Shown one piece after another: positions 22,334 through 32,174 of a stretch of DNA of 33,072 nt; within the stretch, counting starts at the first letter, position 1, and the number at the start of each line of letters is the position of its first letter. Made by a program: the position numbers and the translations under genes. Below the pieces are notes generated by a model that was given only the letters and a program-made list of their open reading frames with translations, searched no databases and was not told where the DNA came from. This DNA comes from a candidate division TM6 bacterium UASB340 (GTDB taxonomy: Bacteria; Babelota; Babeliae; Babelales; UASB340): NCBI GenBank assembly GCA_001468925.1, contig LDIX01000006.1, forward strand, positions 107,087 through 140,158. Reading direction: 5' to 3'.

Positions 22334-24552
22334 ATCAACTTTTTTTGAAAAAAGGTAAACTCTTTGTTGATAATGTTCCGGTTCCAACGACTGATGAAAA
22401 TTCAGTTTTGGTAAAAGTTGCCTATTCTTTTATTAGCTCCGGTACGGAATTGGCAACAATAAATCAATCGGAAAAGTCTATACTGGAAAAATTTACACAA
22501 AATAGTTCTCAAAATATAAATAAAATATTTGGAGCTGTAAAAACCGATGGGCTTATTGGAACTTGGTCTTTGGTTAAAAATAGATTAAATAATATTTCAG
22601 CTTTGGGCTATTCTTGTTCCGGAAGAGTGATTGCCGTTGGTAAAAATGTTGATAAATTTAAAATAGGTGATTATGTTGCTTGTGCCGGAGCAAATGTGGC
22701 AAATCATGCCGAATATGTTTCAGTTCCTGTTAATTTGACAACAAAAGTATATGATAACAAAAATTTAAAAGTGGCAAGTTTGACAACAATTGGTGCGATA
22801 GCAATGCAAGGTTTTCGGCGAGCAAATTTAAATTTAGGAGAAAAGGTTGTTGTTCTTGGCTTGGGTCTTATCGGACAAATAACGGCTCAATTGTGTAAGC
22901 TTTCAGGGTGCCAGGTTTTTGGAATAGATATTGATTCTGATAGACTTGATATAGCAAAAAAAATGGGAATTGATTTTGTTCTTGATGCCAAAAATAATCT
23001 TTTGGACCAAATAAATTTTTTAACAAATCATAAAGGAGTTGATGCAACTATTATTACAGCATCGTCCCAAGATGGATCAATTATTAATAATGCTATGAAT
23101 TATACCAGAAGAAAAGGGCGAGTTGTTTTAGTCGGCGATGTTAACCTTAATTTTTCCAGAGAGCCTTTTTATTCTAAAGAAATTGATTTTTTGATTTCAT
23201 GCTCATATGGTCCTGGGCGACATGATCCAAATTATGAAAATAAGGGTTTTGATTATCCTTATTCGCATGTACGTTGGACTGAAAATAGAAATATGGAATT
23301 ATTCGTTGATCTTGTAGAAAAGAAAAAAATAAAATTGGATTTTTTGGTAAATAATGAATTTGGTATACACGAATCTGAAAGTGCCTATTCTTATTTAAAA
23401 AAGAAAAAAGGTCTGGGTGCTTTATTTGCTTTTGATCAGAATTTATCTACAAATATTTTAGATGAAATAACGCAAGAAATAGATGCGTCCTCATATGTAG
23501 ATTTTGATTCCGGAAAATGTTCAGTTTCGGATGTTATGCGTGGTTTAAAATATAAAGCTCCAGTTGGACATTTGCAAGTTGGGTTTGTTGGAATTGGTGG
23601 TTTTGCAAAGATAAAACTTCTTCCAATTGTTTCTAAAAATAAATTTGTAAAAATGCATACATTTGTGGATAAAGATACGGCGAATCTTTTAACTACTTCA
23701 AGAATTTATAATGTAAAACGAATAACAAATTCATCAACAAAGGTTTTAAGTGATGATGATTTAAATATGGTTATTATAGCCACGCCACATAAATATCATT
23801 TTGCTCAATCTTTAGAAGCTTTGAAAAATGGAAAAGCTGTTTTCGTGGAAAAACCCGCAGTTGTAAATTTTGAACAATTGGATTTACTTGAAAAGTTTTT
23901 TAAATTAAATGAAAATGCTTTTTACTCAGTTGATTTTAATAGATCGTTTGCACCATTTAATCAAATTATTAAAAGTGCATTGGATGACAGAAAAAATCCT
24001 GTAATAATAAATTATAGAATGAATGCAGGCTATATATCAAAAGATCATTGGATTAATGAAAAAGAAAATGGTGGAAGAATTATAGGTGAAGCTTGCCATA
24101 TATTTGATTTATTTTGCTACTTAACAAATTCTAAGCCTAAATCTGTTGTTGTTTTACCTATAAATAATAGTTCACTGGATGTTTTGAATACTGAAAATTT
24201 TATTGCTACAGTTCAAATGAGTGATGGGTCTTGTTGTAGTTTGACATATTCTTCTATGGGAAATATGCAGGTTGAAAAAGAATATATGGAAATTTTATTT
24301 GATGGTAAAACTATATTAATGCAAGATTATAAAACTTTGAAAGGCTTTGGATTGCCTATATCTTTTAGCCGTAGCTCAAGGTATTCAGATAAGGGGCATG
24401 AAGAATTGTTTAATGAATTTGTAAGATTGGCTAAAATTGAAGGATCAAAACCTCCAATTTCAATTGAAAGAATTTTGTATTCAACGAGGTTGACGTTAAT
24501 CGTTGATAAACTTGTTAGAAATAACGGAGGAATTGAGTATTTTGAAGATTAA
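22330..24552 (+). CDS. Two-domain oxidoreductase: zinc-type MDR fused to Gfo/Idh/MocA
   Basis: 740 aa, two enzymes in one chain. Residues 1 to about 380 are a medium-chain dehydrogenase/reductase with SSGTE, GRVIAVGKNVDKFKIGD and a Rossmann VVVLGLGLIG (about 172-181). Residues about 415-735 are a Gfo/Idh/MocA domain with VGFVGIGGFAK (from about 416) and the EKP signature (507-509). This fusion is known from surface-polysaccharide clusters and is thought to modify a nucleotide sugar or polyprenyl-linked sugar; its exact reaction is not established. It overlaps wecC by 4 bp (ATGA) and the next gene by about 11 bp, so it is tightly co-translated. Likely cytosolic. The MDR half lacks the usual catalytic zinc Cys/His pair in obvious form, so its first activity may differ from an alcohol dehydrogenase. 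Confidence 0.87.
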   Translation: MNQLFLKKGKLFVDNVPVPTTDENSVLVKVAYSFISSGTELATINQSEKSILEKFTQNSSQNINKIFGAVKTDGLIGTWSLVKNRLNNISALGYSCSGRVIAVGKNVDKFKIGDYVACAGANVANHAEYVSVPVNLTTKVYDNKNLKVASLTTIGAIAMQGFRRANLNLGEKVVVLGLGLIGQITAQLCKLSGCQVFGIDIDSDRLDIAKKMGIDFVLDAKNNLLDQINFLTNHKGVDATIITASSQDGSIINNAMNYTRRKGRVVLVGDVNLNFSREPFYSKEIDFLISCSYGPGRHDPNYENKGFDYPYSHVRWTENRNMELFVDLVEKKKIKLDFLVNNEFGIHESESAYSYLKKKKGLGALFAFDQNLSTNILDEITQEIDASSYVDFDSGKCSVSDVMRGLKYKAPVGHLQVGFVGIGGFAKIKLLPIVSKNKFVKMHTFVDKDTANLLTTSRIYNVKRITNSSTKVLSDDDLNMVIIATPHKYHFAQSLEALKNGKAVFVEKPAVVNFEQLDLLEKFFKLNENAFYSVDFNRSFAPFNQIIKSALDDRKNPVIINYRMNAGYISKDHWINEKENGGRIIGEACHIFDLFCYLTNSKPKSVVVLPINNSSLDVLNTENFIATVQMSDGSCCSLTYSSMGNMQVEKEYMEILFDGKTILMQDYKTLKGFGLPISFSRSSRYSDKGHEELFNEFVRLAKIEGSKPPISIERILYSTRLTLIVDKLVRNNGGIEYFED

Positions 24553-25912
24553 AATTTTTAATAATCAATATTTATTTTTATTATGTTTATTTATTTTTTC
24601 TTTTTTAATTAAATCTGCAGTTTTTTATTTTTATCTTGGAAATAATAATAATTATTGGCAGGTTGATTCAAATACATATCATAAAATAGCTCAGGGATTA
24701 GTAATTAACAAAAGTTTTAGTGTTGATGATAATCCAAATTTTTACAGATTGCCCGGTTATCCATTATTTCTTGCCTCCGGTTATAAAATATTTGGAATTG
24801 ATACAAAAAATGTTTTATGGTTACAGATATTACTTGCATCTTTTATACCAATATTAATTTATTTTTTGGCATTAATAATAATGCCCGGAAATTTATTATT
24901 GGCTCGAATGGCATCTATTTATAGTGCAATTCATATTGGATTAACTTTATACTCAGGCTTTTTTATGTCTGAATCTTTGTTTATTTTTTTATTATTAATT
25001 TTTTCTATTCTATTTTTTAAAAATAAACATTTATTTTCAGCAGGTGTTTTTTTAGGGCTGGCCGGTTTGGTTCGTCCTATTGGGCACTATTTAATTTTTT
25101 TTGTGATTATTATTTTATTTTTTAAAAATAAAAATATTAAAATAAGTTTAATAAAAAGTTTATTCTTAATTTTAGGATTTATAATTACCGTTTCGCCATG
25201 GCTTATTAGAAATTATAATTTACAGGGCCAAGTTTTTCTACATAGTTTGCCTGGTGGTCTTTTTTTAAATTTTGCAGCTGCTCGTAGTGTCATGATAGAA
25301 AAAGATTTAACTTATGATAGGGCTAAAAAATATCTTACAAGAGAAATTGACATTAATGCTCAAGATTTTAAAGAAAAATATAATAGATCTCCAAATGAAA
25401 TAGAATATTGTAATTTGCAAATGGATTTGGCATTGCAATATTTTAAAAAATATCCCTTAATAACTATTAAAAATTTTTTACTTGATATATTTAGAACAAG
25501 TTTTTCTCTTTATTCTGCTGAAATTTTATATTTAGAAAACAATAGAGCTTCTATAGACTATTTTTCACAAAAAAGAACGATTAAAGAAATGATTTATCGT
25601 TATGTAAATCCCAAAACTGATAAAATTGGTGTTCAGCTTTTGATTTTGTTTGAAATATTACTTTTTATATTAATATTACTGGGTGTTTTTGGTGGTTTTA
25701 TTTTGGCAATATTAGGTTTTTTTGTTTCTAAGTTTGAATATATAAAAAATATTTATATATGTTTTTTACCTATAATATTATTATTTTTGGTTATAGGTCT
25801 TGCCGGTGGTTATAGTAGAATGCGTTTACCGGCAGAATCGTTTTTAATAATATTATCATTTATTTTTTATACATATATTTATAATATTTTTTATAAACAT
25901 AAAATAGTATGA
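24542..25912 (+). CDS. GT39/ArnT-like integral membrane glycosyltransferase (copy 1)
   Basis: About 456 aa. Start uncertain: a TTG at 24542 is preferred since GGAGG (24526-24530) lies 11 nt upstream and it gives a short cytoplasmic end before the first membrane helix; an in-frame TTG at 24503 is possible. Around ten transmembrane helices. After the first helix comes a luminal loop with the GT-C type acidic residue in VDSNTYH, then YRLPGYPLFLA, a pattern of the dolichyl/undecaprenyl-phosphate sugar transferases. Near the C-terminus is SRMRLPAESFLIILS. The enzyme would take a sugar from a polyprenyl-phosphate donor on the periplasmic side. It overlaps the upstream gene, and the next start by 4 bp. 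Copies 2 and 3 share all three motifs. Donor and acceptor unknown. Confidence 0.82.
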   Translation: MKIKIFNNQYLFLLCLFIFSFLIKSAVFYFYLGNNNNYWQVDSNTYHKIAQGLVINKSFSVDDNPNFYRLPGYPLFLASGYKIFGIDTKNVLWLQILLASFIPILIYFLALIIMPGNLLLARMASIYSAIHIGLTLYSGFFMSESLFIFLLLIFSILFFKNKHLFSAGVFLGLAGLVRPIGHYLIFFVIIILFFKNKNIKISLIKSLFLILGFIITVSPWLIRNYNLQGQVFLHSLPGGLFLNFAAARSVMIEKDLTYDRAKKYLTREIDINAQDFKEKYNRSPNEIEYCNLQMDLALQYFKKYPLITIKNFLLDIFRTSFSLYSAEILYLENNRASIDYFSQKRTIKEMIYRYVNPKTDKIGVQLLILFEILLFILILLGVFGGFILAILGFFVSKFEYIKNIYICFLPIILLFLVIGLAGGYSRMRLPAESFLIILSFIFYTYIYNIFYKHKIV

Positions 25913-27249
25913 AATTGGCTTGCGATATTAAAAACAATAATAAATTTTTAATTTTTATATTTTTTTTATCTGTTACTTTAAGATTTATATTTTTTAATTT
26001 TTTTGTAAAAGATAGTTCAGTTCTTTGGCAGTTTGATAGTAGGGTTTATAAGCAAGTTGCAGAAAAAATAATAGAAAAAAAACAAATAAATAATTTAGAT
26101 GAAAGTCCACACTTTTACAGAGTTCCAGGATATTCTATATTTTTGGCGTTAACTAATTTTGATAGTAATTTTAATAATTCTCTTTTAATACAAATAATTT
26201 TATCTGGTTTTATTCCTATTTTAATTTTTTATTTATCTTTAATATTATTTCCTCAAAATTTTTTACTTGCAAAACTTTCAGCGTTATATTCTTGCATACA
26301 TCTTGGGTTTATAATATTTTCCGGTCTTGCTCTGACTGAATCTATTTTTTTAATTTTATTTCTATCGTTTTTAATTTTATATTTTAAAAATAATTTTTTT
26401 TATGCAGGAATTTTGTTGGGTTTCGCTTCTATGTTTCGTCCGGTTGGGCATTATTTATTTTTTTTAACTATTTTTTTAATTTTATTTTTAACTAAAAATT
26501 TAAAATATAAATTAACTAATATTTTATTTATATTTTCGGGTTGGCTAATTGTTATTTTACCGTGGTTGTTGCGTAATTTTTTATTAACAGAGTATTTATT
26601 TTTTTCAACCTTGCCCGGAATGCACTTTATAAAGCATAGCGCAGCAAGAATTTATATGCAGGTTAATAATATTTCTTATATGAACGCTTTAAATACAATT
26701 AATCAAGAATGGGTGCAGTCTATAAAAAAATATTCTCAAGATAATAATAAAATATTAAATGAAGCCGAAATTTGTAATATTGGTGAAAAAATAGCTTTTG
26801 ATTATTTTATAAAATATCCATTTATAGCTTTAAATTTAAGTGTTAAAAATATTTTAAAAACATGTTTTTCTTTGTATTCTTCAGAGCTTTTATTTTTAGA
26901 TTCCGGTGGTGTTTTACCTGATTATTCAAATAATAATAATGTTTTTGATTTATTTAAAAGATTTTTAATACCTAAAGTTAATAATAAATTTATTATTTTA
27001 TTTATTTATTTGGAAATAATATTTTTTATATTTTTGATACTGGGATTTGTAGGTTTTATTATAAATTCAGTTTATTATTCTATTGATAGAAAAATTTTAG
27101 TTAAGTTAATATTATTTGTTTATTTATTTATTTTTATATCTTTATCTTGTGGTTTTGCAAGATTAAGATTGCCAATAGAACCTATTCTGATAATATTATC
27201 GGTAAAATTTTGGCTTTATAATTTTTTAAAAAAGAGAAATTATGAGTGA
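25909..27249 (+). CDS. GT39/ArnT-like integral membrane glycosyltransferase (copy 2)
   Basis: 446 aa, a clear paralogue of the preceding gene: the same helix pattern, QFDSRVYK in the first luminal loop, YRVPGYSIFLA after it, ALYSCIHLGF in helix 4-5 where copy 1 has SIYSAIHIGL, and ARLRLPIEPILIILS near the end. Such tandem copies usually add different sugars or act in sequence on a growing glycan. The ATG overlaps copy 1's stop by 4 bp, and the 3' end overlaps the oxidoreductase gene by 8 bp, so expression is coupled. Very AT-rich with long T-runs, as expected for hydrophobic helices in this genome. Specificity cannot be read from the sequence. Confidence 0.82.
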   Translation: MKLACDIKNNNKFLIFIFFLSVTLRFIFFNFFVKDSSVLWQFDSRVYKQVAEKIIEKKQINNLDESPHFYRVPGYSIFLALTNFDSNFNNSLLIQIILSGFIPILIFYLSLILFPQNFLLAKLSALYSCIHLGFIIFSGLALTESIFLILFLSFLILYFKNNFFYAGILLGFASMFRPVGHYLFFLTIFLILFLTKNLKYKLTNILFIFSGWLIVILPWLLRNFLLTEYLFFSTLPGMHFIKHSAARIYMQVNNISYMNALNTINQEWVQSIKKYSQDNNKILNEAEICNIGEKIAFDYFIKYPFIALNLSVKNILKTCFSLYSSELLFLDSGGVLPDYSNNNNVFDLFKRFLIPKVNNKFIILFIYLEIIFFIFLILGFVGFIINSVYYSIDRKILVKLILFVYLFIFISLSCGFARLRLPIEPILIILSVKFWLYNFLKKRNYE

Positions 27250-28711
27250 GTATAAAAAAGAAGATGTAGTAATTATAGGCGCAGGTCCTGCAGGACTGAC
27301 AGCTGCGTTTGAACTTATAAAAAACAATAATTTTAATGTGACTGTTTTAGAAAAAAATGAAAAAATTGGTGGACTTTCTAGAACAACAGAGTACAATGGA
27401 TGCAAGTTCGATATAGGTCCGCATCACTTCATAACGCAATCAGATTTAGTCGAAGTATGGTGGAAAGAAGTGATGAAGGGAGAGGAAGATCACGGTAACC
27501 GATTCGTTCAGCTTAAGCGTTTCACAAGAATTTATTACAAAAAACATTTTTTCTATTATCCATTGCAACCAATGAATGCTTTATTTGGATTAAGCATATT
27601 TGAAAGTATTAGATGTATTTTTAGTTATATAAAAATTCGTCTGTTTCCAATTAAAAAAGTTGAAACTTTTCAGGATTGGGTTACAAATAAGTTTGGTTAT
27701 AGACTTTTTTCAATTTTTTTCAAAACTTATACGGAAAAAGTTTGGGGAATTTTATGTACTCAAATTTCTTCAGATTGGGCTAGTGAACGCATAAAAGGTT
27801 TTTCATTATCTAAAGCAATATTTTATGCTTTTTTTGGCAAATGGGCTAAAAAAAATGCGCCAAGAACGTTAAGCGATACATTTTATTATCCTGAATTAGG
27901 TGCCGGAACGTTGTGGCAAAAAGTTGCAAATCAAATTACAAACAGTTCTTTGGGTAAAATTAAATTAAATTCAAGTGTTGTTCAAATAAAGCATAATAAT
28001 AAAAATATAATCTCTGTTTTAACTGGTGATTTTAATTTGCCGATAAATTCTGCAAAAAAATTACAAGAGTATAAAGCAGAACATTTTTTTTCAACTATGG
28101 CTTTGCGTGATTTAATTTTATCACTTGATCCATTACCGGAAGAAAAAGTTTTAAATGCCGCAAAAAAATTAGTTTACAGAGGTTTGATTACACTAAATTA
28201 TATTGTCAACAAATCAAATATAAGTCCCGATCATTGGATATATGTTCACGAAAAGGAAGTTTTGATGGGACGAATTGGCAATATGAATAATTTTTCTTTA
28301 AAAATGGTTGATGATAAGAATCATACGGCGTTGAGTTTGGAATATTTTGATTTTGTTACAAGTTCTTTTTGGAACTTATCAGATGAACAGCTTTTAGATA
28401 TAGGTAAAAATGAGCTTGAACAAATTGGCTTTTTAAAAAAAGATTTAATTTTAGACGGTATGGTTTTACGTGAAACTCAGGCATATCCTGTTTATGATAA
28501 AAATTATAAAGAAAGTTTAAAAATAGTTTTATATTATCTTTCGGGATTTTCAAATTTATATTTGATGGGTAGAAATGGATTGCATAAATATAACAATATG
28601 GATATTGCCATGCTTTCCGCATTTAAAGTTGTAAATGAACTTATTGATAAAAGTAAAAAACAAGATAATTATTTTGTAAATAATTATAAAAACAATAGTG
28701 TAAGTCTATAG
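27242..28711 (+). CDS. FAD-dependent oxidoreductase of the UGM / protoporphyrinogen-oxidase type
   Basis: 489 aa. N-terminal dinucleotide-binding motif GAGPAG (13-18) with E37 and GGLSRT (43-48), then the GPHHF element (59-63) and a YYPLQP segment seen in sugar-acting members of the amine-oxidase/UDP-galactopyranose-mutase superfamily. The C-terminus has LMGRNGLHKYNNMDIAM, the FAD-closing motif. Unlike the exported flavoprotein at 401 it has no signal peptide and should be cytosolic. Homologues are common beside GT39 enzymes in polysaccharide loci; a role in ring contraction or reduction of a sugar nucleotide is plausible but unproven. Its start lies inside the upstream gene. A segment from about 27401 to 27530 is clearly richer in G+C than the rest of the gene. 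Confidence 0.82.
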   Translation: MSEYKKEDVVIIGAGPAGLTAAFELIKNNNFNVTVLEKNEKIGGLSRTTEYNGCKFDIGPHHFITQSDLVEVWWKEVMKGEEDHGNRFVQLKRFTRIYYKKHFFYYPLQPMNALFGLSIFESIRCIFSYIKIRLFPIKKVETFQDWVTNKFGYRLFSIFFKTYTEKVWGILCTQISSDWASERIKGFSLSKAIFYAFFGKWAKKNAPRTLSDTFYYPELGAGTLWQKVANQITNSSLGKIKLNSSVVQIKHNNKNIISVLTGDFNLPINSAKKLQEYKAEHFFSTMALRDLILSLDPLPEEKVLNAAKKLVYRGLITLNYIVNKSNISPDHWIYVHEKEVLMGRIGNMNNFSLKMVDDKNHTALSLEYFDFVTSSFWNLSDEQLLDIGKNELEQIGFLKKDLILDGMVLRETQAYPVYDKNYKESLKIVLYYLSGFSNLYLMGRNGLHKYNNMDIAMLSAFKVVNELIDKSKKQDNYFVNNYKNNSVSL

Positions 28712-28732
28712 ATAAATTTACAGGGAGGTAGT

Positions 28733-30070
28733 GTGAGTAACAAGTCTGTTTATTTATTAGTGTTTTCCATAATTTTTTTGTTTTTTTCAAAAAGTTTATA
28801 CGATTATGTTCGATTGACCAATTTTGTAGATCCTTTTCAGGATATTGATTCCAAAGGGTATATTTATAATGCCGAAAAATTTTATAGGCACAATAGTTTT
28901 TTTATAAAAAATATTGATGAGACTGCACCATATTTTTCTCTTGGATACCCATTATTTTTGGGCGTAGTTTATAAAATATTTGGCCCTAAAGTAAATATTG
29001 TTATTTGGCTTCAAATTTTACTTAGTTTATTTACATGCTTTTTGATTTTTTATATAGCTAAAATTATTTGGGGTGTAAATGTTGGAATAATTGCATTTGC
29101 ATTATCTGCAGTAAATATTGGATTCATAACTTTTTCCAATTTTATATTAACAGAGACTTTATTAACTTTTTTGTTAACAAGTTTTATTTATTTTTTTGTT
29201 CTATTTTTATATAAAAGTGATATTAAAAAGTTGATAATTTCAGGATTGATTTTAGGTTCGTCTATTTTTATAAAACCGGCGGCATTATATTTTGTTTTTC
29301 CAATTATAATTGTACTGTTTTTTGCAAATAATTATAAAATTAAAAATATATTATTATTTTGTTTAAGTTTTTATTTACCGGTTTTTTCATATGCCTATTT
29401 TAATAAAGTTGTGTATAAAAGTTTTTCCGTATCTACTTTAAAAAATGAAAGTTTATATTTTTATTTATATCCTAAGATTCTGGCTGTTATAAATAAAACA
29501 AGTGAAAGTATTGAACAAAAAAATGTATCAAATCTTTTGACAGGATGTAAAATTGATTCAAAAAGTTGGGATTTGATTTCAAAAAACTTTAAACGTGATT
29601 TTGATAATAATAAACTTATTTTTGTAAAAATTTGGCTAAAAAACGTAGCAAAAACTTTTTTAGGTTTATATTCAACAAATCTAAAAGTTTTAATTGATTC
29701 TAATATTAATCGCAAAAATCTATCGTTTTTTAAAAAATCAGGATCCTTGTTTGAACGGGCTAAAAAATATATTATGTCCGGAACAAATTTGTTTTATATT
29801 CAATTTATAGCTTTTGCAGAATCAATTTGGTCTTTATTGCGATTAATTTTAATTTTAATCTCTTTAATTTTTGTTTTAAAAAAACGAGATTTTAAGCTAT
29901 TTTTCTTTTTATTCTTTTATATTTTTTACTTTGCGTTTATTTCAGGACACGATGGCTGTGCTCGATTTAGGATGATGTTTGAGCCTGTTTTAATAATTTT
30001 GGCTGCTCAGGGTCTTTATATGATTTATTTTCGTTTAAGATATAAATCCTGTCCATTTGGAGCGCTATGA
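28733..30070 (+). CDS. GT39/ArnT-like integral membrane glycosyltransferase (copy 3)
   Basis: 445 aa, third member of the family and the most diverged. It has the first-loop acidic motif DIDSKGY, then SLGYPLFLGVVYKIFG, the VNIGFITFSN segment matching the IHIGLTLYSG region of copy 1, and CARFRMMFEPVLIILA near the C-terminus. About ten transmembrane helices. GTG start at 28733 behind GGGAGG (28723-28728), the strongest ribosome binding site in this operon, perhaps to restore translation after the 21-bp gap following the flavoprotein. It overlaps manC by 4 bp. Likely transfers a sugar from a polyprenyl-phosphate donor at the outer face of the inner membrane; donor unknown. Confidence 0.8.
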   Translation: MSNKSVYLLVFSIIFLFFSKSLYDYVRLTNFVDPFQDIDSKGYIYNAEKFYRHNSFFIKNIDETAPYFSLGYPLFLGVVYKIFGPKVNIVIWLQILLSLFTCFLIFYIAKIIWGVNVGIIAFALSAVNIGFITFSNFILTETLLTFLLTSFIYFFVLFLYKSDIKKLIISGLILGSSIFIKPAALYFVFPIIIVLFFANNYKIKNILLFCLSFYLPVFSYAYFNKVVYKSFSVSTLKNESLYFYLYPKILAVINKTSESIEQKNVSNLLTGCKIDSKSWDLISKNFKRDFDNNKLIFVKIWLKNVAKTFLGLYSTNLKVLIDSNINRKNLSFFKKSGSLFERAKKYIMSGTNLFYIQFIAFAESIWSLLRLILILISLIFVLKKRDFKLFFFLFFYIFYFAFISGHDGCARFRMMFEPVLIILAAQGLYMIYFRLRYKSCPFGAL

Positions 30071-31116
30071 GTAATGTTTATTTAATTGTATTGTGTGGCG
30101 GTTTTGGCGAAAGACTTTGGCCGATCAGTAGACGTGAAAAACCCAAACCATTTGTACCATTTTTAGGCGAAAAATCATTAATAGAGTTAACTATAGAACG
30201 TATAAAAAACGTTAATAGTATAGAAAATATTCAAATTGGTGTGGTTACTCATAAAGATCAAAAAGAGAGAATTAAAAAATTAATAGGAAAAGATATAGAT
30301 TTTATAATTGAAGAAGATGATTCAAGAAATACGGCACCTGCAGTTTTATATTCTTTATTTAAAATTCATGAAAAAGATCCAGATGGAATTGTTGTTTATT
30401 TACCGGCAGATTCGTTTGTTGTTGAAACGGAAAAGTACGTAAGAATTTTAAATACTGCAATTGAATATACTAAAACGAATAATAAAATAGTTACAGTTGG
30501 AGTTATGCCAACAAATCCTTCAACTTCATATGGTTATATTCAGGCAAAAGCTCCTGATAATTTTATTATTGCCAATAATGTATATTGTGTTGAAAAATTT
30601 CATGAAAAACCTGATTTTAAAACTGCTAATTCTTATTTGAAAAATAATTCCATGCTTTGGAATATATCCGTATTTGCTTCTAAAGTTAATTTTTTTATAG
30701 AAGAATTTAAAATTCATACACCAAATATTTATTACCAAATGCTTGATTATTTAAATCACAAAATTTCTTATTTTGATATTGAAAATAAATCCATAGATTT
30801 TGCCGTTATTGAAAAAAGTAAAAATATAGCTGTAATTCCTGCAGATTTTAATTGGTGCGATGTTGGTAATATCGATGTATTTTTAAATTTACAAAATAAA
30901 TTATCACAAAAATCTCAAAATATATTTAATATTTCCGGAGAAAATAATTTAGTTTTTAAAAATAACAAAGAAAAAATTGTAACATTTGTCGGTGTTAGTG
31001 ATTTATGTGTTGTAGATACGGATGATGTATTAATGGTTGTTAAAAATAGTGAAGTTGAAAAAATAAAAGAACTTTTAAATGTAATTAAAAAAACTGAAAA
31101 ACAAAAATTTTTATAA
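30067..31116 (+). CDS. manC: Mannose-1-phosphate guanylyltransferase
   Basis: Makes GDP-mannose from mannose-1-phosphate and GTP, feeding the next gene. 349 aa, the length of the single-domain form without the phosphomannose isomerase extension. The nucleotidyltransferase signature reads GGFGERLWPISRREKPKPF (11-29), a variant of GGSGTRLWP...PKQF. Further conserved elements are YLPADSFV, FHEKPD (the sugar-binding EKP), WNISVF, and DFNWCDVGN in place of the commoner WSDVGSW. It overlaps copy 3 of the glycosyltransferases by 4 bp and lies 14 bp before gmd. A phosphomannomutase and isomerase are not in the window and must be elsewhere, or mannose-6-phosphate is imported; this is inference. Confidence 0.92.
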   Translation: MSNVYLIVLCGGFGERLWPISRREKPKPFVPFLGEKSLIELTIERIKNVNSIENIQIGVVTHKDQKERIKKLIGKDIDFIIEEDDSRNTAPAVLYSLFKIHEKDPDGIVVYLPADSFVVETEKYVRILNTAIEYTKTNNKIVTVGVMPTNPSTSYGYIQAKAPDNFIIANNVYCVEKFHEKPDFKTANSYLKNNSMLWNISVFASKVNFFIEEFKIHTPNIYYQMLDYLNHKISYFDIENKSIDFAVIEKSKNIAVIPADFNWCDVGNIDVFLNLQNKLSQKSQNIFNISGENNLVFKNNKEKIVTFVGVSDLCVVDTDDVLMVVKNSEVEKIKELLNVIKKTEKQKFL

Positions 31117-31130
31117 CTGGTTAGGATTTT

Positions 31131-32174
31131 ATGAAAGTTGCACTAATTACAGGTATTACCGGACAAGATGGATCTTACTTAGCTGAGTTTTTGCTTTCTA
31201 AAAATTATATTGTTCATGGAATAAAGAGAAGGTCTTCGAGTTTTAATACATCCAGAATAGATCATATTTATAAAGATCGACATGAATATGATAATAAGTT
31301 TTTTTTACATTATGGTGACCTTACGGATGCAACAAATTTGATTAGAATAATACAGGAAATTCAACCGGATGAAATTTACAATTTAGCGGCGCAAAGTCAC
31401 GTCCAAGTATCATTTGAAACTCCTGAATATACTGCAAATTCCGATGCTTTAGGTACATTGCGATTGTTGGAAGCTATAAGAATTTTGGGTTTAACTAAAA
31501 AAACTAAATTTTATCAAGCATCTACCAGTGAACTTTATGGTAGAGTTTTGCAAATTCCGCAAGATGAAAATACTCCTTTTTATCCAAGATCGCCATATGC
31601 TGCAGCAAAAATTTATGCATATTGGATTACTATAAATTATCGTGAAGCTTATAATATTTTTGCATGTAATGGGATTTTATTTAATCATGAATCTGAACGT
31701 AGAGGTGAAACATTTGTAACTCGCAAAATTACTATGGCTGTGGCAAAAATTAAACATGGTTTACAAAAAACTATTTATCTTGGAAATCTTGATTCAAAAA
31801 GAGATTGGGGTTATGCCAAAGAATATGTGCAAGCCATGTGGCTTATGCTGCAACAAGAAAAACCTCAGGATTATGTTATTGCTACAGGCCAAACACATAC
31901 AGTACGTGAGTTTGTAGAATTGGCATTTGAATTTATTGGTAAAAAAATTGTTTGGTCTGGTTCCGGGGTTAATGAAATTGGTATAGATAAAAAAACGCAA
32001 GAAGTTTTAGTGCGTATTGATCCTAAATATTTTCGACCAACTGAAGTTGATTTGTTAATCGGCAATCCATCTAAAGCTGCCAAAGAATTAAATTGGATTG
32101 CAAAAACTAAATTTGAAGATCTTGTACATATTATGTTAGAGCATGATATAAAAGAGATTGAGCTTGACTTATGA
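31131..32174 (+). CDS. gmd: GDP-mannose 4,6-dehydratase
   Basis: Converts GDP-mannose to GDP-4-keto-6-deoxymannose, the precursor of GDP-fucose, GDP-rhamnose or GDP-perosamine. 347 aa, full length. Extended SDR with NADP-binding GITGQDGSY (8-16), the [15 protein letters not shown] region, STSELYG with the catalytic Ser/Thr-Glu, the YAAAK catalytic pair, and [19 protein letters not shown], a stretch specific to this family. AGGAT lies 5 nt before the ATG. It follows manC by 14 bp and overlaps the next gene by 4 bp. No fucose synthetase (fcl) or perosamine synthetase is present in the visible part, so the final sugar is unknown. Confidence 0.97.
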   Translation: MKVALITGITGQDGSYLAEFLLSKNYIVHGIKRRSSSFNTSRIDHIYKDRHEYDNKFFLHYGDLTDATNLIRIIQEIQPDEIYNLAAQSHVQVSFETPEYTANSDALGTLRLLEAIRILGLTKKTKFYQASTSELYGRVLQIPQDENTPFYPRSPYAAAKIYAYWITINYREAYNIFACNGILFNHESERRGETFVTRKITMAVAKIKHGLQKTIYLGNLDSKRDWGYAKEYVQAMWLMLQQEKPQDYVIATGQTHTVREFVELAFEFIGKKIVWSGSGVNEIGIDKKTQEVLVRIDPKYFRPTEVDLLIGNPSKAAKELNWIAKTKFEDLVHIMLEHDIKEIELDL

